In this document: piece by piece, positions 48,205 through 57,015 of the stretch
Position numbering within the stretch: the stretch's first letter is position 1
Layout: the number at the start of each line of letters is the position of its first letter
Assembly (NCBI RefSeq): GCF_019635455.1
Contig: NZ_JAHBZJ010000003.1
Coordinates: 62,001 to 126,000, forward strand
Length of the DNA: 64,000 nucleotides
Origin: Sphingomonas sp.
Lineage (GTDB): Bacteria > Pseudomonadota > Alphaproteobacteria > Sphingomonadales > Sphingomonadaceae
Reading direction: 5' to 3'
The notes under the pieces: generated by a model
The model's input: only the letters and a program-made list of their open reading frames with translations
The model's database searches: none
What the model was told of the DNA's origin: nothing
Position numbers and translations under genes: made by a program

Positions 48205-48957
48205 ATGGATATGCATAGCTTCTCCAGCTTCGACGGAACGACCCTCGCCTGGCGGGAAATGGGGCAGGGCCGGCCAGTGGTGCTGATTCACGGTTATTTT
48301 TCCGACGCCGGAACGAACTGGATCAAATATGGGTCCGCCGCGCGTCTGGTGGACGCCGGGTTCCGGGTCATCATGCCCGATCTGCGCGCGCACGGGGACA
48401 GTGCGAAGCCGCATGACGCGGCGGCCTATCCGCCGGATGCGCTTGCGCGAGACGCTGAAGCGTTGATCGCGCATCTTGGCCTGACCGACTATGATCTGGG
48501 CGGCTATTCGCTCGGCGCGCGAACCACGGTCCGGGTGTTGGCCCGGGGGATCGCGCCGCGCCCGCGCCGGGCGATCCTGTCGGGGCTGGGTGACGAGGGC
48601 GTGACCGATACCGCGCGTCGGGCGGGTCATTTTCGCCGCGTACTGACCGGATTCGGCAGTTTTCGCCACGGCGATCCCGAATTCATGGCACAGGCGTTTC
48701 TGAAGACCACCGGGGGCGATCCGCAGGCGCTGCTCGGCATTCTCGACACCTTTGTCGATACGACGCCGGCGGAACTGGCGCGGCTGGACCTGCCGATTCT
48801 CGTCATCGGCGGGGCGGATGACGACGAGGTCGGGTCGTTCGCGGGGCTGGCCGCGATGCTGCCGGAGGCGCATGATGTCGAGATTCCCGGCAACCATATG
48901 AGCGCGGTCACCCGGCGTGAGCTGGGCGCGGCGATGGTTTCATTCCTGACCGCTTGA
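48205..48957 (+). CDS. Alpha/beta fold hydrolase
   Basis: 250 residues. It has GQGRPVVLIHGYFSDAG (oxyanion HGY), the nucleophile elbow YDLGGYSLGARTTVRV (GYSLG), an acid region LPILVIGGADDDEV and a catalytic His in IPGNHMSAVT. These are features of the Abhydrolase_1/6 esterase-type group; the substrate is unknown. It is divergent from marR and followed 61 bases later by an M2 peptidase gene. Confidence 0.87.
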   Translation: MDMHSFSSFDGTTLAWREMGQGRPVVLIHGYFSDAGTNWIKYGSAARLVDAGFRVIMPDLRAHGDSAKPHDAAAYPPDALARDAEALIAHLGLTDYDLGGYSLGARTTVRVLARGIAPRPRRAILSGLGDEGVTDTARRAGHFRRVLTGFGSFRHGDPEFMAQAFLKTTGGDPQALLGILDTFVDTTPAELARLDLPILVIGGADDDEVGSFAGLAAMLPEAHDVEIPGNHMSAVTRRELGAAMVSFLTA

Positions 48958-49018
48958 CCCGCCCCCGCCCCGGGCGCAGGCTGCGGACCATCCATAAATC
49001 ACGACAAAAGAGGGATTG

Positions 49019-50842
49019 ATGATCCGCACCGGAGTTTCGACCGTCGCGCTGGCGCTGCTGCTCGCCGGCCCCGCCGCCACCGCCCAGGAGGCGAAGAAGG
49101 ACGCGCCCACCGCCGCGCAGGCCGACGCCTTCGTCAAACAGGCGACCAAGGAATATGATGCCTTTTCGGTCGATGACGCGCGCATCCAGTGGGTCTACGC
49201 CACCTACATCACCGACGACACCGCCGCGCTGGTCGCCAAGAGCGGGGCGGCGGGAACCGACCTGGCGGTCCGTTTCGCCCTGGAGGCGGCGAAATATGAA
49301 AAGGTGAAGGGTCTGTCCTACGACACCCGTCGCCAGCTCGACATCCTGCGCAGCGGGATCACCTCTCCGGCCCCCACGCGTGAGGGCGCCTCCGCGGCGC
49401 TCGCGAAACTGCAAACCGACATGCAGACCACCTATGGCACCGGCAAGGGAACGCTGAACGGCAAGCCGATCAGCGGCAGCGACATCGAGGCCGCGATGGG
49501 GACCAGCCGGAACCCGGCGGAGCTTAAGGAGATGTGGACCAGCTGGCACGACAATGTCGGGGCGCCGCAGCGTGGCGACTACCAGCGCTCGATCGGCCTG
49601 ATGAACGAGGGCGCGCGCGAACTGGGGTTCAAGGATGCGGGCGCGATGTGGCGGTCGAACTACGACATGTCGCCCGAGGCGTTCGCGAAGCTGACCGACA
49701 AATTGTGGAACGAGGTGAAGCCCCTCTACGAATCGCTGCACACCTATGTCCGCTGGAAGCTGAACGAGAAATATGGCGACGCCGTCCAGCCCAAGACCGG
49801 CCCGATCCGCGCGGACCTGCTCGGCAATATGTGGGCGCAGGAATGGGGCAACATCTATGACGTGGTGGCGCCGGCGGGATCGGGCGATCTCGGTTACGAT
49901 ATCGGCGACCTGCTGAAGGCGAAGGATTACGACGCGATCAAGATGGTGAAGGCGGGCGAGGGCTTTTATTCCTCGCTGGGCTTCAAGGAGCTGCCGGAGA
50001 CGTTCTGGAAGCGCTCGCTGTTCACAAAGCCGGCCGATCGCGAGGTGCAGTGCCACGCCTCGGCATGGGATCTCGACAATGTCGATGACCTGCGCATCAA
50101 GATGTGCATCAAGGTGAATTCGGACGACTTCGTGACGATCCATCACGAATTGGGCCATAATTACTATCAGCGCGCCTATAACCAGCAGCCGCTGCTCTAT
50201 CGCACCGGCGCCAATGACGGCTTCCACGAAGCGATCGGCGATTTCGTCGCGCTGTCGATCACGCCCGATTATCTCGTATCGATCGGCCTGCTCGACCCCA
50301 GCAAGGTGCCGAGCGCGGACAAGGATATCGGCCTGCTGCTGCGGCAGGCGATGGACAAGGTCGCGTTCCTGCCGTTCGGACTCCTCATCGACAAATGGCG
50401 CTGGGGCGTCTTTTCGGGCGGGATCCCGTCGGGCGGCTATCAGGGCGCATGGGACGCGCTGCGCCTGCAATATCAGGGTATCGTGCCGCCGGTGACGCGC
50501 GACGAGACGCGATTCGATCCGGGCGCCAAATACCATATCCCGGCCAACGTCCCTTACACCCGTTACTTCCTGGCGCGGCTGCTCCAGTTCCAATTCTACA
50601 AGGCGGCGTGCGAACAGGCGGGGTGGAAGGGGCCGCTGCACCGCTGTTCGTTCTACGGCAACAAGGAGGTCGGCGAGCGGTTGAACGCGATGCTGGAGAT
50701 GGGCGCTTCCAAGCCGTGGCCCGATGCGCTGGAGAAATTCACCGGCAGCCGGGAAATGAGCGGCGCGGCGCTGGTCGAATATTTCGCCCCGCTCAAGGCG
50801 TGGCTGGACGAACAGAACAAGGGCAAGCCCAGCGGCTGGTAA
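49019..50842 (+). CDS. M2 family peptidyl-dipeptidase (ACE-like)
   Basis: 607 residues with a signal peptide (TGVSTVALALLLAGPAATAQ). It belongs to the angiotensin-converting-enzyme family: zinc motif HELGH (residues 376-380) in FVTIHHELGHNYYQRAYNQQP, downstream Glu ligand in GANDGFHEAIGDFVALS, and the chloride/substrate region RWGVFSGGIPSGGYQGAWDALRLQYQGIVPP. It cleaves dipeptides from peptide C-termini in the periplasm. Bacterial members are scattered but common in sphingomonads. A strong terminator hairpin follows the stop. Confidence 0.94.
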   Translation: MIRTGVSTVALALLLAGPAATAQEAKKDAPTAAQADAFVKQATKEYDAFSVDDARIQWVYATYITDDTAALVAKSGAAGTDLAVRFALEAAKYEKVKGLSYDTRRQLDILRSGITSPAPTREGASAALAKLQTDMQTTYGTGKGTLNGKPISGSDIEAAMGTSRNPAELKEMWTSWHDNVGAPQRGDYQRSIGLMNEGARELGFKDAGAMWRSNYDMSPEAFAKLTDKLWNEVKPLYESLHTYVRWKLNEKYGDAVQPKTGPIRADLLGNMWAQEWGNIYDVVAPAGSGDLGYDIGDLLKAKDYDAIKMVKAGEGFYSSLGFKELPETFWKRSLFTKPADREVQCHASAWDLDNVDDLRIKMCIKVNSDDFVTIHHELGHNYYQRAYNQQPLLYRTGANDGFHEAIGDFVALSITPDYLVSIGLLDPSKVPSADKDIGLLLRQAMDKVAFLPFGLLIDKWRWGVFSGGIPSGGYQGAWDALRLQYQGIVPPVTRDETRFDPGAKYHIPANVPYTRYFLARLLQFQFYKAACEQAGWKGPLHRCSFYGNKEVGERLNAMLEMGASKPWPDALEKFTGSREMSGAALVEYFAPLKAWLDEQNKGKPSGW

Positions 50843-50865
50843 CGCCGCGCGCCAATGCCGATACG

Positions 50866-50901
50866 AAACGGCCGCCGCGATCCCCTCGCGGCGGCCGTTT
50901 T
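50866..50901. terminator. Bidirectional rho-independent terminator
   Basis: A perfect 14-bp stem (50866-50879 with 50887-50900) and 7-base loop with an A-tract before and a T-tract after, between the convergent M2 peptidase and H1-like genes; it can serve both strands. Confidence 0.85.
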
Positions 50902-50923
50902 CACGTTCGTCGCGCGGCTGCGA

Positions 50924-51538
50924 TCAGCTTTTCGCCTTGCCCTTCGGTTTGTCGGCGGGGGTGTCGGTCGGGCCGCCGCCGCCTTTCTGAACCGCCATGA
51001 AGATGCCAGCCACCGCCGCGCCGATCGCGGCCGCGCCGCCGATCAGCGAGGCGAAGAAGTTGCGGTCGCCCATCCGCTCGCGGGTATCGGAAACGAACTG
51101 CGCCGGCGCGGAGTCGGTGACGCTGTGCGCCGCGGACTGTGCCGCCGCGGACACCTTCGACGCAGCCTTGCCCGCTGCCGCCCTGGCGCTCGACGCGGCA
51201 GACTTCGCCGCACTCGCCGCCGCCTTTGGCGTGGACGGTTTCGTACCGGCGCCAGCAGCCGCCGGCTTGCGCGGTGCCGCTTTCCGGCGGGGCGGAGGTG
51301 CCTTTGCCGTCGCGGTGGTGCCACCTGCTGCCTTGGTCGCGGTGGACTTCGCCGCCGGGGCCTTGGCTGGGGCGGCCTTCGCGGTGGTCGCCTTTGCCGG
51401 GGCCTTCGGCTTGGCAGCTGTCTTGGGCTTTGCGGCAGTCTTCGCCGGTGCCTTGGCGGTCTTCGCCGCCGGCGCCTGGATGTCGGTCGCCGGCGTGTCG
51501 GCTGCCTTGGTCTTCGATTTGCTCGGGGCCTTGGCCAT
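50924..51538 (-). CDS. Lys/Ala/Pro-rich H1-like protein with C-terminal membrane anchor
   Basis: 204 residues. Residues 1-110 are almost only Ala, Lys, Pro and Thr with repeated AK(A/T)PAK-type units (AKTAKAPAKTAAKPKTAAKPK), like eukaryotic histone H1 tails and bacterial PhaF/AlgR3-type DNA-binding tails. An Ala/Ser helix follows, then RERMGDRNFFASLIGGAAAIGAAVAGIFMAVQKGG, a single membrane helix, and a short basic/Gly tail. The layout suggests a membrane-tethered nucleic-acid or polyanion binder; this is inference from composition. The ATG lies 7 bases after GGAG. Low complexity prevents a family call. Confidence 0.7.
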   Translation of the reverse strand: MAKAPSKSKTKAADTPATDIQAPAAKTAKAPAKTAAKPKTAAKPKAPAKATTAKAAPAKAPAAKSTATKAAGGTTATAKAPPPRRKAAPRKPAAAGAGTKPSTPKAAASAAKSAASSARAAAGKAASKVSAAAQSAAHSVTDSAPAQFVSDTRERMGDRNFFASLIGGAAAIGAAVAGIFMAVQKGGGGPTDTPADKPKGKAKS

Positions 51539-51616
51539 CACGATACTCCATTGGTTTCGTGTCTGTAACCAACCTGACGCAAATCGGTTTCCCGCGTCAA
51601 CGAAAAGCGGTCAAGA

Positions 51617-53056
51617 TTACCGGAATGGCGGCTCGTTGAATGCCCGCAACTTGCGCGAATGGAGCTTTGCGCCCTCACGGCGCAGTTCCTGGCACGCCTC
51701 GATTCCGATCTTGAGATGTTCGGCGATCGCGCGCTCGTAAAAGCGATTGGCCTGTCCGGGCAGTTTCAGCTCGCCATGCAACGGCTTGTCCGACACGCAC
51801 AGCAACGTGCCATATGGCACGCGGAAGCGATAGCCCTGCGCCGCCAGCGTCGCGCTTTCCATGTCCACGCCGACCGCGCGGCTGAGCGAGAAGCGCAATG
51901 CGGACCGCGAAAAGCGCAGTTCCCAGTTGCGGTCGTCGGTGGTGACGATGGTGCCGGTGCGCAGCCGCCGCTTGAGTTCGTCGCCCGACTGCCCCGACAC
52001 CGTCTCCGCCGCCCGTGCGAGCGCCTGTTGTACCTCGGCGATCGCCGGCACCGGGATTTCCGGCGGCAGCACATCGTCCAGCACATGGTCGTCGCGCAGA
52101 TAGGCGTGAGCCAGCACATAGTCGCCGATCCGCTGGCTGGGCCGCAGACCGCCGCAATGGCCGATCATCATCCATGCCTCCGGCCGGAGCACGGCGAGAT
52201 GGTCTGTGATCGTCTTCGCGTTGGACGGCCCGACGCCGATATTCACCAGCGTGATGCCGCTGCCGTCGGCGGCCATCAGGTGCCATGCCGGCATCTGGTG
52301 CCGGCGCCACGCGCCGTCGGTCAGCAGCGTATCGGGATCGTCACCCGCCTTGATGACGATGCCGCCCGGCCCGGACACACCGGTAAAGCGATTGTCCGTC
52401 GCCAGCTGGGCGCAGGCATAACGAACGAATTCATCGACATAGCGGTGATAGTTCGTAAACAGAATATATTGCTGCGTATGTTCGGACGGCGTGCCGGTAT
52501 AATGCCGCAGCCGCGCCAGGCTGAAATCGGTCCGCAGCCCGTCGAACAGGGCAAGTGGGCGCGACGTGTCGCCGCTGACCCAGGTGCCGTCGGCGATTTC
52601 GTCGCCGATATGCGCCAGTTCGGTGGCGGGGAAATGCCGGGCGAGTTCCAGCGCCGAAACCTCGTCCAGCCGCAGCGCGTGACCGGGGTCCAGCACATAG
52701 GGGAAGGGGATTTCCTGCCGGCCCGGCGCGGCGGTCACCTCGACATCATAATCCTCGATCAACAGGGTCAGCTGTTCGACGATATAGCTGGCAAAGGTTG
52801 CCGGCTTGGTCACGCTGATCGCATAGTCGCCCGGCGTTACCAGCCGGCCAAAGGAACGCGGCGGCGTCGGCCGGTCCACCTCGTTGCGATAGGAAACCCT
52901 GATCTCGGGATAGGCGAAGCTGCCGTCACGGCGGCGCTCCGGGTCGGGCGCGACGCCCCTGGTGAGATAAAGGTCGAGGGCCTCCCTCAAGCGATCGACG
53001 GAGGCGGTGTAGAGCCGATCCAGTTCGGCGACGATTTCTTCTGCTTTCGTTGTCAT
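51617..53056 (-). CDS. amn: AMP nucleosidase
   Basis: 479 residues. It cleaves AMP to adenine and ribose 5-phosphate. The N-terminal half is the Amn-specific domain (YPEIRVSYRNEVDRPTPPRSFGRL, TGTPSEHTQQYILFTNYHRYVDEFVRYA). The C-terminal half is a nucleoside-phosphorylase fold with GSGITLVNIGVGPSNAKTITDHLAVLRPEAWMMIGHCGGLRPSQRIGDYVLAHAYLRDDHVLDDVLP, VDMESATLAAQGYRFRVPYGTLLCVSDKPLHGELKLPGQANRFYERAIAEHL region features. Length and order match the family. It is not in an operon with other purine genes. Confidence 0.95.
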   Translation of the reverse strand: MTTKAEEIVAELDRLYTASVDRLREALDLYLTRGVAPDPERRRDGSFAYPEIRVSYRNEVDRPTPPRSFGRLVTPGDYAISVTKPATFASYIVEQLTLLIEDYDVEVTAAPGRQEIPFPYVLDPGHALRLDEVSALELARHFPATELAHIGDEIADGTWVSGDTSRPLALFDGLRTDFSLARLRHYTGTPSEHTQQYILFTNYHRYVDEFVRYACAQLATDNRFTGVSGPGGIVIKAGDDPDTLLTDGAWRRHQMPAWHLMAADGSGITLVNIGVGPSNAKTITDHLAVLRPEAWMMIGHCGGLRPSQRIGDYVLAHAYLRDDHVLDDVLPPEIPVPAIAEVQQALARAAETVSGQSGDELKRRLRTGTIVTTDDRNWELRFSRSALRFSLSRAVGVDMESATLAAQGYRFRVPYGTLLCVSDKPLHGELKLPGQANRFYERAIAEHLKIGIEACQELRREGAKLHSRKLRAFNEPPFR

Positions 53057-53148
53057 CTTCCGCCGCTAGTGCGGTAAAATGACATTGGCAAGACCGTCGC
53101 ATGGCGGGAAAGCGGCGCGCGATCGGCTTCGCGCGCCGCCTGCGCGCC

Positions 53149-53403
53149 TCAATCGGCGGCGTCGTCCTTGTCAAGCAGCTTGCTGACGCCAAAGGCGGCG
53201 CCCGCGACTGCCGCGGCTGCGCCCGCCGCGATCGCGGCTGCGGCGATCGGGTTCTTCTTCGCGGCATCGACCACATCGCCAAACGCTTCGGAGATGGTCT
53301 CTCCGGCTTCGTTCAGCGCGTCTTTCGCCTGATCGATCAGCGATTCCTCAGGGGCATCGGCCGGGGTGGTGGTCGCGGTCGCGGGGCTGGTTTCGTCCAT
53401 CAT
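53149..53403 (-). CDS. Small single-helix membrane protein
   Basis: About 84 residues from the ATG at 53403. GGAGAC lies 9 bases upstream of it; in-frame ATGs at 53418 and 53463 are alternatives. An acidic, Thr/Ala-rich N-terminal part and amphipathic helix (LIDQAKDALNEAGETISEAFGDVVDAAKKNP) precede an Ala/Gly-rich membrane helix (IAAAAIAAGAAAAVAGAAFGVSKLL) and a charged end DKDDAAD. The charged helix then AxxxG-rich helix resembles the C-terminal half of the H1-like protein at 50924 and small YqjD/ElaB-type ribosome- or membrane-associated proteins. Function unknown. Confidence 0.65.
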   Translation of the reverse strand: MMDETSPATATTTPADAPEESLIDQAKDALNEAGETISEAFGDVVDAAKKNPIAAAAIAAGAAAAVAGAAFGVSKLLDKDDAAD

Positions 53404-53514
53404 GTCGCTTGTCTCCATCTCTGATCGATCAACATCCTCGGTGCGCGCCGGTTCCCCGGTCAACGGAAAAGCGGCGCGCGACCGAAAGCGTCAGCCGGGC
53501 AAAAGCCCGGGCGA

Positions 53515-53994
53515 TCACATGTTTTCGAGGAGATACTCGGCGGAACTGACCTTGAACTCGCCCGGCGCCTCGACGTGCAGCTGCTCGACGACACCGTCAT
53601 TGATGAGCATCGAAAAACGCTGACCGCGCGTACCCATGCCGAACTTGCTGCCGTCCAACTCAAGCCCGACCGCCTTGGCAAAGGCGCCATTGCCGTCCGA
53701 CAGCATCGTGACGTCGCCCGCGTCGGCGCTCTTGCCCCATGCGCCCATCACGAACGCGTCGTTGACGGCGGTACAGGCGATTTCGTCCACGCCCTTCGCC
53801 TTCAGCTCGTCGGCCTTATCGACATAGCCGGGCAGATGGCGGGCGGAGCAGGTGGGGGTAAAGGCACCCGGGACCGAAAACAGCGCCACCTTGCGACCCT
53901 TGAAGAATTCGTCCGACTGCACCGGTTCCGGGCCGTTGTCGGTCGGCTTGATAAAGGTGGTGCTCGGCACGCGGTCGCCGACATTGATGCTCAT
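53515..53994 (-). CDS. Peroxiredoxin (Prx5/AhpE-type)
   Basis: 159 residues. The peroxidatic Cys is in VALFSVPGAFTPTCSARHLPGYV (PxxxTxxC), with the supporting Arg in GTRGQRFSMLINDGVVEQLHVE. This is the 1- or 2-Cys Prx5 group (BCP/Prx5), which reduces hydrogen and alkyl peroxides using glutaredoxin or thioredoxin. It ends VSSAEYLLENM. AGAGGAG upstream fits the ATG. A GC hairpin without T-tract lies after the stop. Confidence 0.94.
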   Translation of the reverse strand: MSINVGDRVPSTTFIKPTDNGPEPVQSDEFFKGRKVALFSVPGAFTPTCSARHLPGYVDKADELKAKGVDEIACTAVNDAFVMGAWGKSADAGDVTMLSDGNGAFAKAVGLELDGSKFGMGTRGQRFSMLINDGVVEQLHVEAPGEFKVSSAEYLLENM

Positions 53995-54103
53995 GCTGCT
54001 CTCCTCTGAGGTCCGCGAAAATGCGGTCGCGCTTCAATTGGCGCGTGATGGCGGTTTTTCAAGCGGTGGCGGAGCCGGTCGGACCCCGATATGACGTGCA
54101 GGC

Positions 54104-54664
54104 ATGGAGTCCACTGCGTATCTGACCGGACAGATCCTGCTCGCGATGCCCGGCATCGGCGACCCGCGGTTCGAACGGGCCGTGATCGCGATGTGCGCAC
54201 ATGACGCGCAGGGCGCGCTGGGCATCGGGATCGGGGAGGTGATTGCCGGGCTGACCTTTCACGAGCTGCTCGGCCAGTTCGATATCGATCCGGGCAATGT
54301 CGCCGACGCCCCCGTTCATGCCGGCGGTCCGGTGGAGCCGCGGCGCGGTTTCGTCCTCCATTCGACCGACTGGGCGGGACAGGATACGATCGATGTCGCC
54401 GGGCGCTGGGGACTGTCGGGCAGCATCGACGTGCTGCGCGCGATCGCGGAACAGCGTGGGCCGTCGCGGTGGCTGGTCGCGCTCGGCTATGCCGGCTGGG
54501 GCGAGGGACAGCTGGACGGTGAGATGACGCGCCACGGCTGGTTCAACATCGCGGGCGATGCGGCGATGTTGTTCGACGTCGATACCCACGCGCGCTGGGA
54601 AAGCTGTTTCCGCAGGTCTGGCATCGATCCCCGCCTGCTCGCGAATGATGCGGGCAATGCGTGA
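54104..54664 (+). CDS. YqgE/AlgH family protein (UPF0301)
   Basis: 186 residues covering the family from LTGQILLAMPGIGDPRFERAVIAMCAHDAQGALGIGI through HAGGPVEPRRGFVLHS to SRWLVALGYAGWGEGQLDGEMTRHGWF. The typical GYAGWxxGQLExE motif is intact. The molecular role is not settled; AlgH affects alginate gene expression in Pseudomonas. The ATG fits the family N-terminus. It stands alone, divergent from the peroxiredoxin gene. Confidence 0.93.
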   Translation: MESTAYLTGQILLAMPGIGDPRFERAVIAMCAHDAQGALGIGIGEVIAGLTFHELLGQFDIDPGNVADAPVHAGGPVEPRRGFVLHSTDWAGQDTIDVAGRWGLSGSIDVLRAIAEQRGPSRWLVALGYAGWGEGQLDGEMTRHGWFNIAGDAAMLFDVDTHARWESCFRRSGIDPRLLANDAGNA

Positions 54665-54707
54665 AGCGTGAGCTGCGCGACGCGTGAGCGATGCCGGCCC
54701 GATGTGC

Positions 54708-55283
54708 TCAGGGATCGCCGGGCAGCGGCGGCTCGATTCGGACGATCGGCCGCACGACACGCACGCGGATCATCGAATCGACGCCCGGGCGCCGACACAT
54801 GTCGGCAACGCCCTCCACCGCCAGTTCCTCCTTGCGATGGATATTGCTCAGCTTGAATCGGACATGCGTCGCACATGCTTCCGGTCCGCCCTTTTTCGGC
54901 ATCGCAACGGCCATGAGGGGCGGAAGCGAAGCACTCAGCTTGTTGCGGCTCCATGAGGGGTCCGAACCCGACGCGCCGATATCCTTCGCGACGAAAAAGC
55001 CGGTCAGGCGATAATCGCGATTGGCGTTGACCAGCACCAGGCACCCCTCGCGCTCGCAATAGCGCTCTCCCTTCGCGGCGGCGATCAGGCGACCCGCCAT
55101 CGCCTTCGCGACGACTTCGGCCTGGCCTGGGGTGGTGTAGGTGGCGGGGCGCACGGTGTTGGGATCGGGCAATCCCATCACGTCATTGTCGTCGGGTCGC
55201 CCATATTCATCGACGCGGGTCGATTGGGTCTGCGCCGACGCGATGCCGGACGAAAGGGCGAGGACAAGGAACAGGATACGCAT
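54708..55283 (-). CDS. Secreted protein of unknown function
   Basis: 191 residues. The signal peptide [17 protein letters not shown] is followed by [31 protein letters not shown], then [27 protein letters not shown] with a probable disulfide pair. Further Cys occur in EACATHVRF and ADMCRR. The ATG lies 5 bases after GAGG, which decides the start. I recognise no family. It is divergent from ahcY and convergent with the YqgE gene. Confidence 0.72.
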   Translation of the reverse strand: MRILFLVLALSSGIASAQTQSTRVDEYGRPDDNDVMGLPDPNTVRPATYTTPGQAEVVAKAMAGRLIAAAKGERYCEREGCLVLVNANRDYRLTGFFVAKDIGASGSDPSWSRNKLSASLPPLMAVAMPKKGGPEACATHVRFKLSNIHRKEELAVEGVADMCRRPGVDSMIRVRVVRPIVRIEPPLPGDP

Positions 55284-55358
55284 GACCACCTCAATGGCGG
55301 TGGAGATCATCGCGGGGTGTGGCGCGCCCTCTGTCGCGCGTCAATCGCGACGGGTCAT

Positions 55359-55374
55359 ATAAAGATATCTTTAT
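55359..55374. promoter_or_regulatory. Perfect 16-bp palindrome upstream of ahcY (SahR-type operator candidate)
   Basis: ATAAAGATATCTTTAT is identical to its reverse complement and sits 95 bases before the ahcY start in GC-rich surroundings. ArsR-family SahR regulators of S-adenosylhomocysteine-cycle genes in proteobacteria are described as binding AT-rich palindromes centred on GATATC. The assignment is by resemblance and gene context; no arsR gene is in the window. Confidence 0.65.
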
Positions 55375-55389
55375 GTTTCATTTGCGCGC

Positions 55390-55439
55390 AACCGCGAAAG
55401 CGGTTAGGGGGCGCGGCGTGCCGCCGGCTGTTTCCGGCG
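55390..55439 (+). promoter_or_regulatory. Hairpin-rich ahcY leader
   Basis: Two clean stem-loops: a 6-bp stem closing a GAAA tetraloop (55390-55405) and a 6-bp stem CGCCGG/CCGGCG with a 6-base loop (55422-55439). They lie between the palindrome and the ribosome site. They could be a structured 5' leader, but I could not match them to a SAM or SAH riboswitch class. Confidence 0.4.
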
Positions 55440-55469
55440 CGACGTTTCAATTTTTCCGGAGAACATGTC

Positions 55470-56876
55470 GTGGCCACCGTGCTCGAAAAGAACGATTACG
55501 TGATCAAGGACCTCTCGCTCGCCGCGTTCGGTCGCAAGGAGATCGAGATCGCCGAAACCGAAATGCCGGGCCTGATGGCGCTGCGCGAGGAGTTCGGCGC
55601 GAGCAAGCCGCTGAAGGGCGCGCGCATCACCGGGTCGCTGCACATGACGATCCAGACCGCGGTGCTGATCGAAACGCTGGTCGAACTGGGCGCGCAGGTG
55701 CGCTGGGCGACCTGCAACATCTATTCGACGCAGGATCACGCCGCCGCCGCGATCGCGCAGGCGGGCATCCCGGTCTTCGCCGTGAAGGGCGAGACGCTGG
55801 AGGAATATTGGGATTACGTCATCCGCATCTTCGACTGGGGTCAGGACCAGACCGCCAACATGATCCTCGACGACGGCGGCGACGCCACCATGTTCGCGCT
55901 GTGGGGCGCGCGCGTCGAGGCGGGTGAGGAGCTGTTCACCCCGTCGAACGAGGAAGAGGAAATCTTCGTCGCGACGCTCAAGCGTTTCCTGGCGGAGCGT
56001 CCCGGCTACCTCACCAAGTCGGTGCAGACCATCAAGGGCGTGTCGGAGGAAACCACCACCGGCGTCCATCGCCTCTACGAGCTGTCGAAGAAGGGCAAGC
56101 TGCCGTTCCCGGCGATCAACGTGAACGACAGCGTCACCAAGTCGAAGTTCGACAACCTGTACGGCTGTAAGGAATCGCTGGTCGATGCGATCCGCCGCGC
56201 CACCGACGTGATGCTGGCGGGCAAGGTCGCGGTCGTTGCCGGCTTCGGCGATGTCGGCAAGGGTTCGGCCGCCTCGCTCCGCAATGGCGGCGCGCGCGTC
56301 CTGGTCACCGAAATCGATCCGATCTGCGCGTTGCAGGCGGCGATGGAGGGCTATGAGGTCGTGACGATGGAAGAGGCTGCCCCGCGCGCCGACATCTTCG
56401 TCACCGCGACCGGCAATGAGGGCGTCCTGACCGTCGATCACATGCGCGCGATGAAGAACATGGCGATCGTGTCGAACATCGGCCATTTCGACAGCGAGAT
56501 CGAAATCGCCGGCCTCAACAACATGAAGTGGACCGAGATCAAGCCGCAGGTCGACGAGGTCGAGTTCCCCGATGGCAAGAAGATCATCGTGCTGTCGAAG
56601 GGCCGCCTGGTGAACCTGGGCAATGCGACCGGCCACCCGTCCTTCGTCATGTCGTCGAGCTTCACCAACCAGGTGCTCGCGCAGATCGAACTGTGGACCA
56701 AGTCGGACGAGTATAAGAACGACGTCTATGTCCTGCCCAAGCATCTCGACGAGAAGGTCGCGGCACTCCACCTCGACAAGCTGGGCGTCAAGCTGTCCAA
56801 GCTGAGCCAGCGCCAGGCCGATTATATCGGCGTCCCGGTCGAGGGGCCGTTCAAGCCCGACCATTACCGCTACTGA
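55470..56876 (+). CDS. ahcY: Adenosylhomocysteinase
   Basis: 468 residues. It hydrolyses S-adenosylhomocysteine to adenosine and homocysteine, keeping methylation going. Motifs are [37 protein letters not shown], the NAD loop [63 protein letters not shown] and the C-terminal FKPDHYRY. The GTG start is chosen: GGAG lies 8 bases upstream and the frame further up has no similarity. A terminator follows. Regulation is probably through the upstream palindrome. Confidence 0.97.
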   Translation: MATVLEKNDYVIKDLSLAAFGRKEIEIAETEMPGLMALREEFGASKPLKGARITGSLHMTIQTAVLIETLVELGAQVRWATCNIYSTQDHAAAAIAQAGIPVFAVKGETLEEYWDYVIRIFDWGQDQTANMILDDGGDATMFALWGARVEAGEELFTPSNEEEEIFVATLKRFLAERPGYLTKSVQTIKGVSEETTTGVHRLYELSKKGKLPFPAINVNDSVTKSKFDNLYGCKESLVDAIRRATDVMLAGKVAVVAGFGDVGKGSAASLRNGGARVLVTEIDPICALQAAMEGYEVVTMEEAAPRADIFVTATGNEGVLTVDHMRAMKNMAIVSNIGHFDSEIEIAGLNNMKWTEIKPQVDEVEFPDGKKIIVLSKGRLVNLGNATGHPSFVMSSSFTNQVLAQIELWTKSDEYKNDVYVLPKHLDEKVAALHLDKLGVKLSKLSQRQADYIGVPVEGPFKPDHYRY

Positions 56877-56897
56877 TCGTCCCCGGACGAACGAATT

Positions 56898-56929
56898 GGG
56901 GCGTGGCCGGCATCGGCCGCGCCCCTTTT
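56898..56929 (+). terminator. Rho-independent terminator after ahcY
   Basis: A GC-rich stem of 12 positions (one T-G wobble) with loop GCAT followed by TTTT, 22 bases after the ahcY stop. Confidence 0.85.
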
Positions 56930-57015
56930 CGTGTCCGCTTCGTGCCGAAGGGAACGAGGCCATTGCCGCCCATGAGACAGGCCCCTAAGACCCGCGGCAT
57001 GAGGAGCCGGACGGC

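Noticed and set aside
51659..53077. 472-codon plus-strand frame opposite amn
   Set aside because: No recognisable domain, composition of a shadow frame; amn on the minus strand has full family motifs.
53495..53510. CCGGGC-AAAA-GCCCGG hairpin after the peroxiredoxin gene
   Set aside because: Short stem with no T-tract on the minus strand, so not called a terminator.
55390..55469. SAH or SAM riboswitch before ahcY
   Set aside because: The hairpins do not show the conserved core I would expect of the known SAH or SAM classes; kept only as an unassigned structured leader.
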